NCBI GenBank assembly: GCA_022695795.1
Contig: MU404079.1
Coordinates: forward strand, 62,001-126,000
Direction of reading: 5' to 3'
DNA: 64,000 nt
Source of the DNA: Biscogniauxia marginata
Taxonomy: Eukaryota; Ascomycota; Sordariomycetes; Xylariales; Xylariaceae
In this document: in pieces, positions 1 to 13,400 of the stretch
Numbering within the stretch: position 1 is the stretch's first letter
Layout: each line of letters starts with the position of its first letter
Position numbers and translations under genes: made by a program
The notes under the pieces: model-generated
Databases searched by the model: none
What the model was told of the DNA's origin: nothing
The model's input: the letters and a program-made list of their open reading frames with translations, nothing else

Positions 1-2757
1 AATTAATATAACTAATTTATTATTTTGTCGTTTAAATATCTAAATATTTCTTTTATTAATTTTTGATTTATAATCTCCCTTTTTACTAAAAAGATCTACT
101 TAGATATTTTCCTTTTTTTAATATGCTGGATTTTAAAATTAAAATTGAATAAGAAAATCATTTAACGCTCGTGTCTTTAATTAAGCGTTTATGTTATTAT
201 AAATCATATAAGGTTTTTATAGTTTAAATATATATTGATAAGTTCCTTAGTTTCGCTAAGCTATAGTTCCTATTCTTTTAATGCTTTAATAATTATTAAT
301 AGTTCTTTATTATAGATTTAATAGTTTAGTTTAATATTATATAGTGCTTTAAATAGGTACGCGACTAGGTATTATTTCTTATTATTTTCTAGTTGCTTTA
401 AAACTGCTTTAATAGCGAAATTTAAGGCGTTTATCTTTAGTTATTTCTTTTTATTTTCGTTTAAAAGTTTATATATAACCTTACTAATTATAACTTCTTT
501 TAGCTGCTAAAAAGCCTATTTAGCTTCTTTAATGAAATAAAAAGCCTCTTTTGTTTTCGTTAAGGTAATTAATTTCGTTAATGGTTTAGCGATACGCCCG
601 AAATCTTTAATGAGTTATTTAATATAATTAATAAAGCCAAGAAATGCACATACGTTTATAACACTCTTAAGTTCTAGCTAATCTTTAACTATTATTATTT
701 TCCCTTTTTAAATACGGATTTCTTTTAAACTTATTATAAATCCTAAATAATCTAATTTTCTAATATGCTATTTACTTTTAATTAAATAAATAAGTAGGTT
801 TACTTTTTTTAGGGCTTTTAATATATCGTTTAAATACACGAATACAAATTTATCTAGAAATTTACGGAAAATCGTTATGATTATATGTTAAAATGTAGCA
901 AGTGCGTTAATAAGTCTAAACAACATAACCTTATATTTATAATGTTTATATATCGTTCGAAATGCGGTATATTATTCGTATTCTTTAGCCATTTTAATTA
1001 TATAATATTTATTGCGAAGGTTTAGTGCTATAAAGATTTAAGCCTTGCTAATTTGTCCTCTTATGAGTTTTATTAATAATAACGAGTATTCGTTTTTCTT
1101 AGTTATTTTATTAAGGTGTTAATAGTTAATTATTTATCGCTATATTAAGTTTCCTTCTTTATTAACACGTTACTTCCCGTTTTTATCGACTTTAAGTATT
1201 ATAATTACCGGGTATTTTAACGAGAACTTTAATTCTTAAATATATTCTTTATTAAAATCCTTTTAAAATCCTTTTTATAATGCTTTTTATTTTTCTTGAT
1301 TTATAAGATATATTAAGAATAGTTTTAGTTATTTTCCTTTTTTAAAGTAAATTTAGTAATCTCACTAACTATATTTTAATAATTCTTTTTTTATTTTATA
1401 TTTAAACAATTTATAAAAACGGAGGTACCCGCGTGATACTCTTTTCGTTAAATTTTTAAGCTTAGTTACTTGAATTATATAAACGATATATTTCGTTTTT
1501 ACATCCGTTTCTTTAAAGTTATTTGCGGTACTTATTTCGTAACCTATAATGATTAACTCCTCTTGTTTTTAATCTTAATAAAGCGTGTCTATCTCGAAAT
1601 TTATTCGTAAATTGCTTTTTTTAAGCTAATTCATTCCTAGTATTATATCGTGACTTAATATATATATAATGTCAAAAATAACTTGCTTAGGATGTCTTTA
1701 AATGGTTACTAAGAAAGGGACTATCTCTTTTAACACTTTACCATTCTCGTAACTAAATATATATCCTTCGAAGTTCCGTAATTAGTATAAACTTTATTTA
1801 TATATTTATAGTATTTTGTCTTTTTAAGCTATCTTAATTAAGATATAACTTTTATTTACTCCTAAGTTTATAAGGGCTTTATATTCCTTTCCTTTATACT
1901 TAACTCTAATTATAATGGTATTATTAAGTCTTAACTAGACTTCATATAAGGATTTGCTATTTATGGCTTCTCGCTGCCTTATTAGCGAGAGCCCTTGCCG
2001 TTTTTTGGTTTTCCACGCTTTTTCTCTTTCGGGTTTCTTGGAGTTGCTATAACCCGGATGTCCTTTTATTCTTAGGTTTTCATAAAAACGTGTTTTTAAC
2101 AATCATTGTTTAAATAATTTTTTAACTATTTTTTACGTAATAAAGGGTAAGAGGTTTGTTTTTCATATAAAACCTTATACATTAAAACTTTAATTCCTTT
2201 TTAAAGGCTCTTTTATAACTTAAATTTGTTTTTTTATTAACTCGAAATTTCTTAAGGTTTTAAATTATCTTTAAATAAAGTGTATAATTCTTAAGTTCAT
2301 TTACTAAAGGTAATTCGATATTTCTTTATAAGTTTATATTAATTTCTAGAAATTTTCCCTTTTTTTTGAGGTATACCTTAATAATTCGTTTATAACCTAG
2401 TTTAATTATACGTATTTTTGCTTATTGTTTTATTAAATGTTTTTTTATTAAGCCGAACAAATTAATATTATACTTAACTCGTTTTTCGAGCTATTATGAA
2501 AGATGTAGTTCTTTTTATAATTCTTATAACTCGTTTTTAACTTCGTTTTTTTCGAAACCCGTTTTGAGTAAGTTGTATACGTCGCATAATACTAAGATGT
2601 AATATATATAACCTTTAATAATTACTTTGTTACTTCTTTTAAAACTTAAATGAAAATAATATGCTTTAAAATAATATAGTTATTGTGAGACGTTGTTGTA
2701 AATACACTCATTTTCTTTTATGTCATTACTTTCTAGTTTTTAAAGATAGTAACCGGC
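1..2757 (-). mobile_element. Ty3/Gypsy internal fragment, RIP-degraded, left edge cut by window
   Basis: This stretch is the reverse complement of the gag-pol interior seen at about 4900-7700 in the plus-strand element, for example the run around 60-110 against 7600-7640. It holds the 3' gag, protease, reverse transcriptase and RNase H part of a minus-strand polyprotein. The reverse transcriptase catalytic box reads Tyr-Leu-Asn-Asp near 820-850 on the minus strand, a G-to-A change from YLDD. About 50 bp just downstream of the box are missing compared with the copy at 12690-12770. Stops are frequent in all frames. It ends abruptly at 2757, where an LTR begins. No LTR of its own is in the window, so the rest lies to the left or was lost. 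Confidence 0.85.
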
Positions 2758-3176
2758 TGTTACGAACCAACAGGGGTTGGAAAGGTGGATGGTCATGTGA
2801 ACATGGGTCACGTGACCTATGGTAGCATTCTCTGTTGCTCTCACAGAGAATAAGAGAGAATGATTATATTCTCTGTGGCTCTTATAGAGAATGAGAGAGA
2901 ATGATTAAGGATGTTAAGCATTGTCCCAGGAGGAAATTAAGTATAAAAGGGATAGGATTTCTTATGTATTTAGTTATTCATTTTCTAGCTATTAATCTAA
3001 GACTATAGTTACTCTTTAATACTATAATAAGAGTACCTTGAAACCTCTTTAATGAACATAACATTATAAATTAATTAAATTAATCTTAACTTATTATTAC
3101 TTTTAAATTAAGAAAACCTAATACGTACTTACTTGTAAAGTTAGTTAATTAGGAACATATAAGGAGGTTCGTCACA
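2758..3176 (+). repeat. 5' LTR, U3 type B (419 bp)
   Basis: It starts TGTTACGAACCAACAGGG and ends AGGAGGTTCGTCACA, the TG...CA form of an LTR. U3 holds two tandem hairpin units of about 41 bp (ATTCTCTGT... paired with ACAGAGAAT) around 2830-2905, and the palindrome GGTCACGTGACC near 2806. A TATAAAAG box lies near 2942. This copy is less RIP-mutated than its partner at 18162, which has three hairpin units. Confidence 0.93.
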
Positions 3177-3299
3177 TTTTAATAACTCTTTAATTAGTGC
3201 TTAATATTAGTTTAAAAAGAGGGATTTTTAATTAAATAGTCTTAGGACAAGCATACCCCTTAAAACTAAAGAGTAATAAAAAAGAAACAAGTAAAAGAA

Positions 3300-6200
3300 T
3301 AATAATTAATAAGCTTTTAAACGAAAGCTTTAGGTCTTTTTACAGTATAATAAAAAGGTTTAAAAGAATTAACATAAAAGTTCATTATAATTATAGCTAA
3401 AGAAGAGTTATAAGAGGACACCTCGAAAGCTCAGCACGAAGAATCATTTAAGGAAGAAGAAAAAGAGGAGGAAGAAACACCTAAAAAAGAAAACAAATAA
3501 ACAAAACAATTTTTACTTCTTAGAAACAAATAACCAAAATTACTTTTAAACGATAACGACCCTAATAACTTAAACGACGAAAACAATATAATAACCCCCG
3601 ATGTAAAGGGTTTTAAACTTATTACACTTAATAAATATAATGGGTTAAGCGATTTAAAGGGATTTTCAATTTAGGCTAGAACCTATTTATAGTTTTATTA
3701 TAAAACGATTACCATTAAAGAATAAAAGGTTCTCACGGTATTTTAGTTTCTCGCCGAAACCGCTTTAACCTGGTTTCAACCAGTGTTAAAGAATTATCTA
3801 GAAAATGGATTAAACGCCTAAAAAGACACGAAAAAAGTCTTCAAGAATTATAAAGAGTTTAAAAAACAACTTAAGTTTATATTTAACAATTTAATTCTTA
3901 AGTAATAAGCCGAAGCTCGACTTTATAAATTACGACAAAATAAAAAGGCTTTAAATTATGTTATTAAGTTTAAAAAACTCGTAAATTAATTATAATTATT
4001 TATTAAAAGCTTATATTACTTGTTTTATTAAGGATTAAAAAACCATATAAAAAATAAGTTATATAAAATAAACCTATATAAAGAAAGAAACCTAGGAAAG
4101 TTTAATAATTACGTTATAATAGTAATTACTATCGATAACGAGAACTTCGAACGGTATTTTAAAAAGAAAAAGACAGTATAACGAAGGAATAGCGATTAGC
4201 TAAAAGGAGGAAATCATAAAAGCGGTGCTAGAACCAGGAAAGGCATTAAAACTAAGTCAAACCCTATTAAAATTAATGTTATTTAAAAGAAATAAAAGAA
4301 ACAAGATAAATTAACTATTAAGTGTTTTAACTATAAAAAGAAAAGACATTATAAAAACGAGTGCCGAAATCCTAAGAAATAAGAACTAAGAATAAAAGGG
4401 ATTCTTTAACCCGAGAAAAAAGCCGCCAAAATAAGGGTTCAATTCGAAAATAACAAAAAAGTAAATTAAGTGTTTATTATCGGTATTATCAAGGTAGAGA
4501 AAATCGAGGAGGCCCTTATAAAGGGAGTTTATAGATCTTATTAAGTTAACCGCAAGGATTGTTTAAAGGATAATCACTCGTATTTAAGATATCTCACATT
4601 AAAACAAGCTAAATAAAGATATAACAAAGGCGAATTACTATACAAATGCGATAATTACAAGCTAAAATACGACTTAGGAATTAAGTTAAACCATAATAAT
4701 CTATATTAAAGCCATTATAATAATAATAAATGCGAAACCCATTAAAGAAAAAACCAGTATAATAGCTTAAATTAAAGGTTTTATATAAATAATAATTATA
4801 ATGTTTATTAAAGCTTAAGAAAATATATATCGTTATATTGGAGCTTTTATATTAATAACGCTTATTAAATATATAAAAGTTTTAAGGATAAAACTAGTTA
4901 TTATCCTTAAAAACTAGAAAGTAATAACACGAAAGAAAATAAGTATATTTACGATAACGTCTCACGATGGCCACATTTTCCTCGAGTATGTTATCTTTAC
5001 CCCGGTTCCGAAAAGAGTAACGAAGTAATTACTAAAGGTTGTATATGTTACACCTCGGTACTATGCGATATATATAACTTACTTGAAGCAGGTTTCAAAG
5101 AAGACGAGATTAAGGAAGAATTATGGGAATTATAAAGGGAATTATATTTTCTATAGTGGCTCGAAGAACGAATTAAATATAACATTAATTTATTCGGCTT
5201 TATAGAAAAACACTTAATAAAGTAATAAGTAAAAATACGTGCGACTAAACAAGGCTATAAACGAATTATTAAAGTATACCTCAAAAAAAAAGGAAAGCTT
5301 TTAAAAATTAATATAAACTTAAAAAGAGATATTAAAATACCTTTAATAAATAAATTCAAGAATTATTCCTTTTATTTGAAAATAATTTAGAATTTCAAGA
5401 AATTCCGAGTTAATAAAATAGACTTGAGTTATAAAAAGGCTCTCGAAAAAGAATTAAAGTTTTAATATATAAAGTTCTATATAAAGGATAAACCTTTTAC
5501 CTTTTACTACGTAAAAAGTAATTAAAGAGACTATTTAAGTAATAATTACTGGAAACACGCTTTCATGAAAGCCCAAGAGTGAAAAGACATCCGGGTTATA
5601 ACAATTAAAAGAAAACCAAAAGAGAAGGGATATAAAAGACCAAAAAACGGCAAAAGCTCTCGCTAGTAAGGCAGCGAGAAGCCATAAATAGCAAGTTCTT
5701 ATATGAAGTCTAGTCGGGACTTGATAATACTATTAAAACTAGAATTAAATATAATAAAAGGGAATATAAAGCCTTTATAAACTCAAAAGCAAACAAAAGC
5801 TATATCTCAATTAAGATAACTTAAAAAGACAAGATATTATAAATATATAAATAAAATCTATATTAACTATAAAACTTCGAAGAATACATGTTTAGTTACG
5901 AGAATAATAAAGTATTAAGAGAAATAGTACCTTTCTCGGTAACCATTTAAGGACACCTCAAGCAAGTCATTTTTAATATTATATATATATTAAATCACGA
6001 CATAATAATAAGGATGAATTAGCTTAAAAAAAGCAATTCACAAATAAATTTCAAGATAAACACGCTTTATTAAAATTAAAAACAGGAGGAGTTAATCATT
6101 ACGGGTTACAAAATAAGTACCGCAAATAACTTTAAAAAAACGAATATAAAAACGAAATATATCGTTTATATAATTCGAGTAACTAAGCTTAAAGATTTAA

Positions 6201-9200
6201 TAAAAAGAGTACCGCGCGAGTACCTCCGTTTTTATAAATTATTTAAAAATAAAATAAAAAAAGAATTATTAAAATATAGCTAATAAGATCACTAAATTTA
6301 CTTTAAAAAAGAAAAACAACTAAAATTATTTTTAGTATATTTTATAAATTAGGAAAAATAAAGAGCATTATAAAAAGGAATTTAGGAGGATCTTAATAAA
6401 GGATATATTTAAAAGTTAAAATCCTCGTTAAGATACCCAGTAATTATGGTACTTAAAGTAAACAAAAACGGGAAATAACGTGTCGATAAAGAAGGAAACC
6501 TAGTGTGGTGACAAGTAATCGACTACCGACACCTTAATAAAATAACCAAAAAAAACGGGTATTTATTACTATTAATGAAACTTATAAAAGGACAAATTAG
6601 TAAGGCCTAAATCTTTATAATATTAAACCTTCGCGATAAATACTATATAATTAAAATAGCTAAAAAACATAAATAATATATAACTTTTTAAATAATATAT
6701 AGATATTATAAATATAAGGTTATACCATTTGGACTTATTAACGTACTCGTTACATTTTAATATATAATTATAATAGTTTTTCGCAAATTTCTGGATAAAT
6801 TTGTATTTATTTATTTAAATAATATCTTAATTTACTTAGAAAACGAGAAGAAACATAAGAAATATGTAAAGCAAGTATTAAAAGCCTTAAAAGAGGCGAA
6901 CCTACTTATTTATCCGACTAAAAGTAAATAATATATTAAAAAACTAGATTATTTAGGGTTTATAATAAGTCCAGGAGAAATCCGCATTTAAAAAGGGAAA
7001 AATAGCAATAATTAAGGATTAATTAAAACCTAAGAATGTTATAAATGTACGCGTATTTCTTGGCTTTATTAATTATGTTAAATAACTCATTAAAGATTTC
7101 GAGCGTATTGTTAAACTATTAACGGAACTAATTATTCTAGTAAAAACAAGAGAGGTTTTCTATTTCATTAAAAAAGCTAAATAGGCTTTTTAATAGCTAA
7201 AGGAAGTTATAACTAATGAGGTTATATGTAAACTTTTAAACGAAAATAAAAAGAAACGACTAAGGATAAACGCCTTAGATTTCGCTATTAAAGCAGTCTT
7301 AAAGTAGTTAAAAGATAATAAGAAATGGTATCTAGTCGCATACCTATCTAAAGCACTATATAGTACTAAATTAAACTATTAAATTTATAATAAGGAACTA
7401 TTAGTAATTATTAGAGCACTAAAAGAATAGGAACTATGGCTTAATAAAATAAAAGAACTTATTAATATTTATTTAAACCATAAAAACCTTACACGATTTA
7501 TAATAATATAAACACTTAATTAAAGATATAAGCGTTAAATGATTTTCTTATTTAAGTTCAATTTTAAAATCCAGCATATTAAAAAAAAGGAAAATATTTA
7601 AGTAAATCTTCTTAGTAAAAAGGGAGATTATAAATCAAAAATCAACAAAAAAAATATCTAGATATTTAAGCAACAAAATAACGAATTAATTGTATTAATT
7701 TATATACGAATTAACATAAGAAACTAGAAATAACGTTTCAAGGAAAATTACAATTAAAAAGAAAAATAATTATAATCTTAACAAGGATTTAGCGACGAAC
7801 TTCTTTCGTATAAGGAAAAGGTATACATACTAAAACGAGTATAAAACGAATTCGTCAAAGAATTTCACGAATATCCTTTATATAGCTACCAAGGGATTTT
7901 CAAAACAATAAAACGACTTTAAAAAGAATTTGACTTTCTAGAAATATAATAAATAATTAAAAGAATTATAAAGAATTACAACATTTATAATAAGGCTAAA
8001 GCATTACGACATAAACTATATAAACTATTATAACTAACCTATATACCTAATAAAGCGTAATACATAATTACATGGGACTTCGTAGTAAAACTCCTAAAGT
8101 CAAAAGATTTTACCATAAAAGTACTTTATAACAGCATATAAGTAATCGTTAATAAACTCACGAAATACGCCTACTTTTTACCATTTAACGAATCGAGCAT
8201 AGTAAAATAATTAATTTTCAGCTTTTTAAGAAAATATGTTAATAAATATAAGCTACTAAAACGCGTTATTTTAAATAAAGACAAGTTATTTACGTTAAAA
8301 TTTTGGACTAGCTTAATAAAACGAATAAGAATTAAATAAAAGTTATTTATAACGTATTACTCTTAAATAAACGGGTAAATAAAGAAACTAAACTAAATAA
8401 TAAAATAATATTTACGAAGTTATATTAACTAAGAAATAAATAACTAGGTAGAGTTACTATTAATAGCTTAAATAACATATAATACTTCGATTAACGAAGA
8501 TATAAAGATATTATTACACGAGGCAATGTACGGGTAAAAAGCGGAAGTCCAAAAACAACTAATCGAACTCATAAAAGCACTAGGAGTTAAAACAGAGGCC
8601 TCGAGAGTAAAAGTACTATCCGAAAAGGTTTAAACAATATAATAACGGCTATAAAAAGAATTATAATTTATTTAAGACAAAATAACAAAGTATTATAATA
8701 AAAAAAGAATCGAGGAACCAATTCTTAAGAGAGGAAATATAGTTTATTTACTTCGTTAACGATAAAGCGTAATATTAAAAACACCTTAAATTAAAACAAA
8801 GCGACTTAACGAAAAACTTAAATTTAAGAAATTAAGACTATATAAAATCGAAAAGGTTATTTTAAAAATTAATTATAAATTAGTACTATTAAAAAGATTT
8901 AAAATATATTTTATATTTTATATTTCGCTTTTAAAACTAGTATTAAATAACGCTATACTAGAAAATCAATTAAAAATTAAGAAAAACCTTAATAAGTACG
9001 AAGTAGAAAAGATACTAGATTTAAAATGGGTCGGAAGTTAATTATAGTATTTTATTAAATAGGAAGGCTACTCACTCGAGGAAAACACTTAAGAACCACT
9101 TAAGCATTTAAAGAATTTAACGAATAAACTTGAGAACTTTCACCGCTAGAACCTAGATCGCTTAAGGGGATTTGAAGACCTGGGTCGTGATCTAGTTAAA

Positions 9201-9259
9201 ACCAGTTAAAAGAGGGGAAAACCTTCGAAGTAAGCACGTCTTACTTAGATTTAAATTAA
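3300..9259 (+). pseudogene. gag-pol polyprotein relic with chromodomain
   Basis: This is the decayed polyprotein of the 2758-18621 element. Gag runs from about 3400, with an acidic Glu-rich N-terminus. The zinc knuckle is at 4323-4364 (CX2CX4HX4C), its second Cys changed to Tyr by a G-to-A change. A Cys-rich stretch follows at about 4555-5230. The protease active-site box lies near 5785, with Asp-Ser-Gly changed to Asn-Ser-Lys. The reverse transcriptase box YLDD reads YLNN at 6812-6823. The integrase core begins near 8070 with Trp-Asp-Phe-Val. A C-terminal chromodomain sits at about 8997-9117, with Trp codons changed to stops. The order PR-RT-RH-IN-chromodomain marks a chromovirus. The stop is at 9257-9259. 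Many TAA/TAG codons make it non-functional. Confidence 0.88.
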
Positions 9260-9278
9260 CATAGCGATTCCTTCGTAC

Positions 9279-9711
9279 TGTGACGAACCTCCCTGTGTAT
9301 TCCTAGTCAACTGACTTCACAGGTAAATATATACTAGGTTTTCTTGATTTAAAGGTAATAATAGGTTAAAATTAGTTTAAATATTTCATAATAGTTGTTT
9401 GTCAAAGAGGTTTCAAGGTACTCTCATTATAGTATTAAAGAGTGACTATAGTTTTAAATTAATAACTAAAGAACTAGAAAGAATGACTAAATATACAAAG
9501 AGATTTTGATTTATTTATACTCCAGAGATAAACAAAAAATACTTATCTTCTCTTTGATTCTTTATGGATTTTTAGGGAGAGTAATAAAGAATCCCACTTC
9601 TCTTTAATTCTCTGTGGATTCTTAAGAAGAGTCACAAAGAATCCCACTTTAGGTCACGGGACCCTTAAGGTCACGTGACCTTTTCCTGTTTTATCTCTAT
9701 TAGTCGTAACA
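9279..9711 (-). repeat. 3' LTR, U3 type A (433 bp)
   Basis: On the plus strand it begins TGTGACGAACCTCCC and ends GGTCGTAACA with one RIP change (AGTCGTAACA). Length equals its partner at 17177-17609. It has GGTCACGTGACC near 9669-9680 and two hairpin repeat units at about 9540-9650. Confidence 0.93.
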
Positions 9712-9894
9712 CTATTTCTCCCTTTTTTTGTTTTTATTTTTAAAACAATTTAAGTAGGTTTCTTTTTTCTTATCCTATTATTCGCCATGCTTCCTAGAAA
9801 AGTAACTAAATTTTCTATATATATAAACAAGAAATCCTCCTTTAAATATTACAAGGAACTAAATTATACGATTTCTTAATTTGGTTTTAAAGTC

Positions 9895-10479
9895 ATGCCT
9901 TGTTCTCGGTGCTTTAATAAAGGCTTGTCTTATAAGATGTTAAAGGGTCGTAACAAGTGTTAAAATTATAGTGCTTTAAACGTATCGTCTTGCGACGGAA
10001 ACCTTATTTCGTTATCTTCTTTTAAGAACCTTCGTATTAAGAAGTTACGGGTTAATTATGAAAAACGTGTTATTAAATAGTCGTTTTTAGATTTTTAGCG
10101 TTATTATTAAGAGAAGGCTTATTAAGAATTTAAGTGTCGATAAACCGAGGCTAATAAAGCCTTAAGTCGTTTAATTCGTTTGAATTAATAATAAGACTTT
10201 CTTTAAAAAAAGGGTGTATAGTTTATTTAAAGAGGTTTTTAAAACTTAAATAAAATAGAAAAGTAAAAGCGTATTAAGGTAGAATAAAGACGCCTTAATA
10301 AAAAGTAGTAACGTATAAAAGAATCGCTGCGTTAATTTAAATCTAAGTAAAACGTGTTTATTTCGGGGGTTTTCCCTTTTTTCGATTAGTTTTAACTAGA
10401 TTCTTAAGCTTTCTTAGTCGATTTAGATTCTGGCGGTGAAAGTTCACGAGTTTATTCGCTAGATTTTTTAGGTGTCTAA
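9895..10479 (+). pseudogene. Antisense small ORF of the retroelement: Zn2Cys6-like cluster protein (degraded)
   Basis: This reading frame of 195 codons lies on the strand opposite the minus-strand element, between its 3' LTR and the antisense of the chromodomain. It starts with Met-Pro-Cys-Ser-Arg-Cys. The N-terminal pattern is CX2CX6[C]X8CX2[C]X7C, with two Cys now Tyr (TGT to TAT). Then comes a region rich in Arg, Lys, Glu and Leu that looks helical, and an acidic-hydrophobic tail ending at the stop 10477-10479. The in-frame stops are at codons one transition from Gln or Trp. Equivalent frames exist in the other copies (complement 41926-42510, also 195 codons; complement 18905-19512; 32951-33487). 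The cysteine spacing resembles fungal Zn2Cys6 DNA-binding clusters, but function is not known from sequence. Confidence 0.65.
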
Positions 10480-13400
10480 GTAGTTTCTAAGTGTTTTTTT
10501 TTAGTAAATAACCTTTCTATTTAACAAAATACTATAATTAACTTCTAACTCGTTTTAAATCTAGTATTTTTTCTATTTTATACTTATTAAGATTCTCTTT
10601 TAATTTTAGTTGGTTTTCTAATATGGCGTTATTTAATACTAGTTTTAAAAGCGAAACATAGAATATAAGGTATATTCTAGATCCTTTCGATAGTGCTAGC
10701 TTATAATTAACTTTCGAAACAACCTTTTTAATCTTATACGGTTTTAATTTCTTGAATTTAAGTTTTTTACTAGGTCGTTTTATTTTAATTTAAGGTGTTT
10801 TTAATGTTACGCTTTGTTATTAACAAAGCAAGTAAACTATATCTTCTTTCTTAAGAATTAGTCCCTTAATTCTTCTTTTATTATAGTACTTTGTTATTCT
10901 ATTTTAAATAAACTATAATTCTTTTTATAGCCGTTATTATACTACCTAGATCTTTTCGGATAGTACTTTTACTCTCGGGGCCTTTGTTTCGACTCTTAGT
11001 GCTTTCGTGAGTTTAATTAAATGTCTTTAGGTTTCCGCCTTTTACCTGTATATTACTTTGTGTAGTAATATCTTTATGTCTTCGTTAATCGAAGTGTTAT
11101 ATGCTATTTAGGCTATTAGTAGCAATTCTACCTAGTTATTCATTTCTCAGTTAACATAGCTTTGTAAATATTGTTCCATTATCTGGTTTAATCTCTTTGT
11201 TTACCTGTTTATCTAGGGGTAATATATTATAAACAACTTTTGTTTAATTCTTATTCGTTTTATTAAGTTGATTTAAAATTTCGACGTAAATAATTTATTT
11301 CTATTTAAAATAACGCGTTTTAGTAACTTATATTTATTAATATATTTTTTTAGGAAGCTAAAAATTAATTATTTTATTATGCTTAATTCGTTAAATAGTA
11401 AGAAGTAGGCGTATTTCGTGAGTTTATTAATAATTACCTATATGTTGTTATAATGTACTTTTATAGTAGGATCTTTTGACTTTAGAAGTTTCACTACGAA
11501 GTCCTATGCAATTATATTTCATGCTTTATTAAGTATTTGGGTTGATTATAATAGTTTATATGGTTTGTGTCGTGATGCTTTAGCCTTATTATAAATGTTA
11601 TAATTCTTTATAATTCTTTTAACTATTTATTATATTCCTAAAAAGTCGAATTCTTCTTAAAATCGTTTTATTATTTTGAAAATCCCTTGGTGGCTATGTA
11701 AAGGATATTCGTGAAATTTTTTGACAAATTCGTCTTATACTTGTTTTAATATGTATACCTTTTCTTTATATAAAAAAAGTTCGTTGCTAAATCCTTATTA
11801 AAACTATAATTATTTTTCTTTTTAATTATAATTTTCTTTAAACTATTGTTTTTAGTCTCTTATGTTAATTCGCATATAAGCTAATATAACTAATTTGTTA
11901 TTTTATTATTTAAACATCTAAATATCTCTTTTATTGATTTTTTGATTTATAATCTCCCTTTTTGCTGAGAAGATCTACTTAGATATTTTCTTTTCCCCTA
12001 ATATACTAGATTTTAAAATTGAACTTAAACAAGAAAATCATTTAACGCTTATATCTTTAATTAAGCGTTTATGTTATTATGAATCGTGTAAGGTTTTTAT
12101 AGTTTAAATAAATATCGATAGGTTCCTTGGTTTTGTTAAGCCATAGTTCCTATTTTTTAGTGCTTTAATAATTACTAATAATTCCTTATTATAGATTTAA
12201 TAGTTCAATTTAGCATTATATAGTGCTTTAAATAGGTACGCGACTAGGTACTATTTCCTATTATCTTTTAATTACTCTAGGACTACTCTAATAGCGAAAT
12301 TTAAAGCGTTTATCCTTAGTCGTTTCTTTTTATTTTTATTTAGTAATTTATATATAACCTTATTAGTTACAACTTTTTTTAGTTGCTGAAAAGCCTATTT
12401 AGCTTTTTTAGTGAAATGGAAAGCCTCTCTTGTTTTTGCTAGGGTAATTAGTTCCGTTAATAGTTTAACAATACGCCTGAAATCTTTAATAAGTTGTTTA
12501 ATATAGTTAACAAAACCAAGAAATGTACGTACGTTTATGACATTTTTGGGTTTTAACTAATCCTTAACTATTACTATTTTTCCTTTTTAAATGCGAATTT
12601 CTCCTAGACTTATTATAAACCCTAAATAGTTTAGTTTCTTAATATGCTATTTACTTTTAATCGAATAAACGAGTAGATTTGCCTTTTCCAGGGCTTTTAA
12701 CATTTGCTTTACATGTTCTTTATATTTCTTCTCGTTTTTTAAGTAAATTAGTATATCGTCTAAGTAAACAAATATAAATTTATCTAGAAACTTGCAAAGG
12801 ATTATTATGATTATATGTTGAAATATAGCGGGTGTGTTAATAAGTCTAAATAGCATAACTTTGTACTTATAATATCTATATATCGTTCGAAAGGCTATAT
12901 ATTATTCGTGTCCCTTAGTCATTTTAATTATATAGTATTCATCGCGAAGGTTTAATGCTATAAAGATTTAGGCTTTATTAATTTATTTTCTCATGAGTTT
13001 TATTAGTAATAATAAGTATCCGTTTTTCTTGGTTATTTTATTAAGGTGTTAATAATTAATCACTTATCGCCATACTAGGTTTCCCTTTTTATTGACATGT
13101 TACTTCCCGTTTTTGTCGATTTTAGGTACTATAATCGCTAGGTATCTTAACGAGGATTCGGATTCTCGAATATATCCTTTATTAAGATCCTCTTAAATTC
13201 CCTTTTATAGTGCTCTTTATTTTTCTTGATTTATAAGATACATTAAAAATAATTTTAATTATTTTCTTTCTTTAAAATGTATTTAATAATCTCATTAACT
13301 ATATTTTAGTAATTCTTTTTTTATTTTATCTTTAAACAATTTATAGAAACGAAGGTACTCGCGTGGTACTTTCTTCGCTAGATCTTCAAGCTTGGTTACT

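Noticed and set aside
12647..12856. Independent 69-residue gene
   Set aside because: It is a chance-open piece of the minus-strand reverse transcriptase, continuous with pol on both sides.
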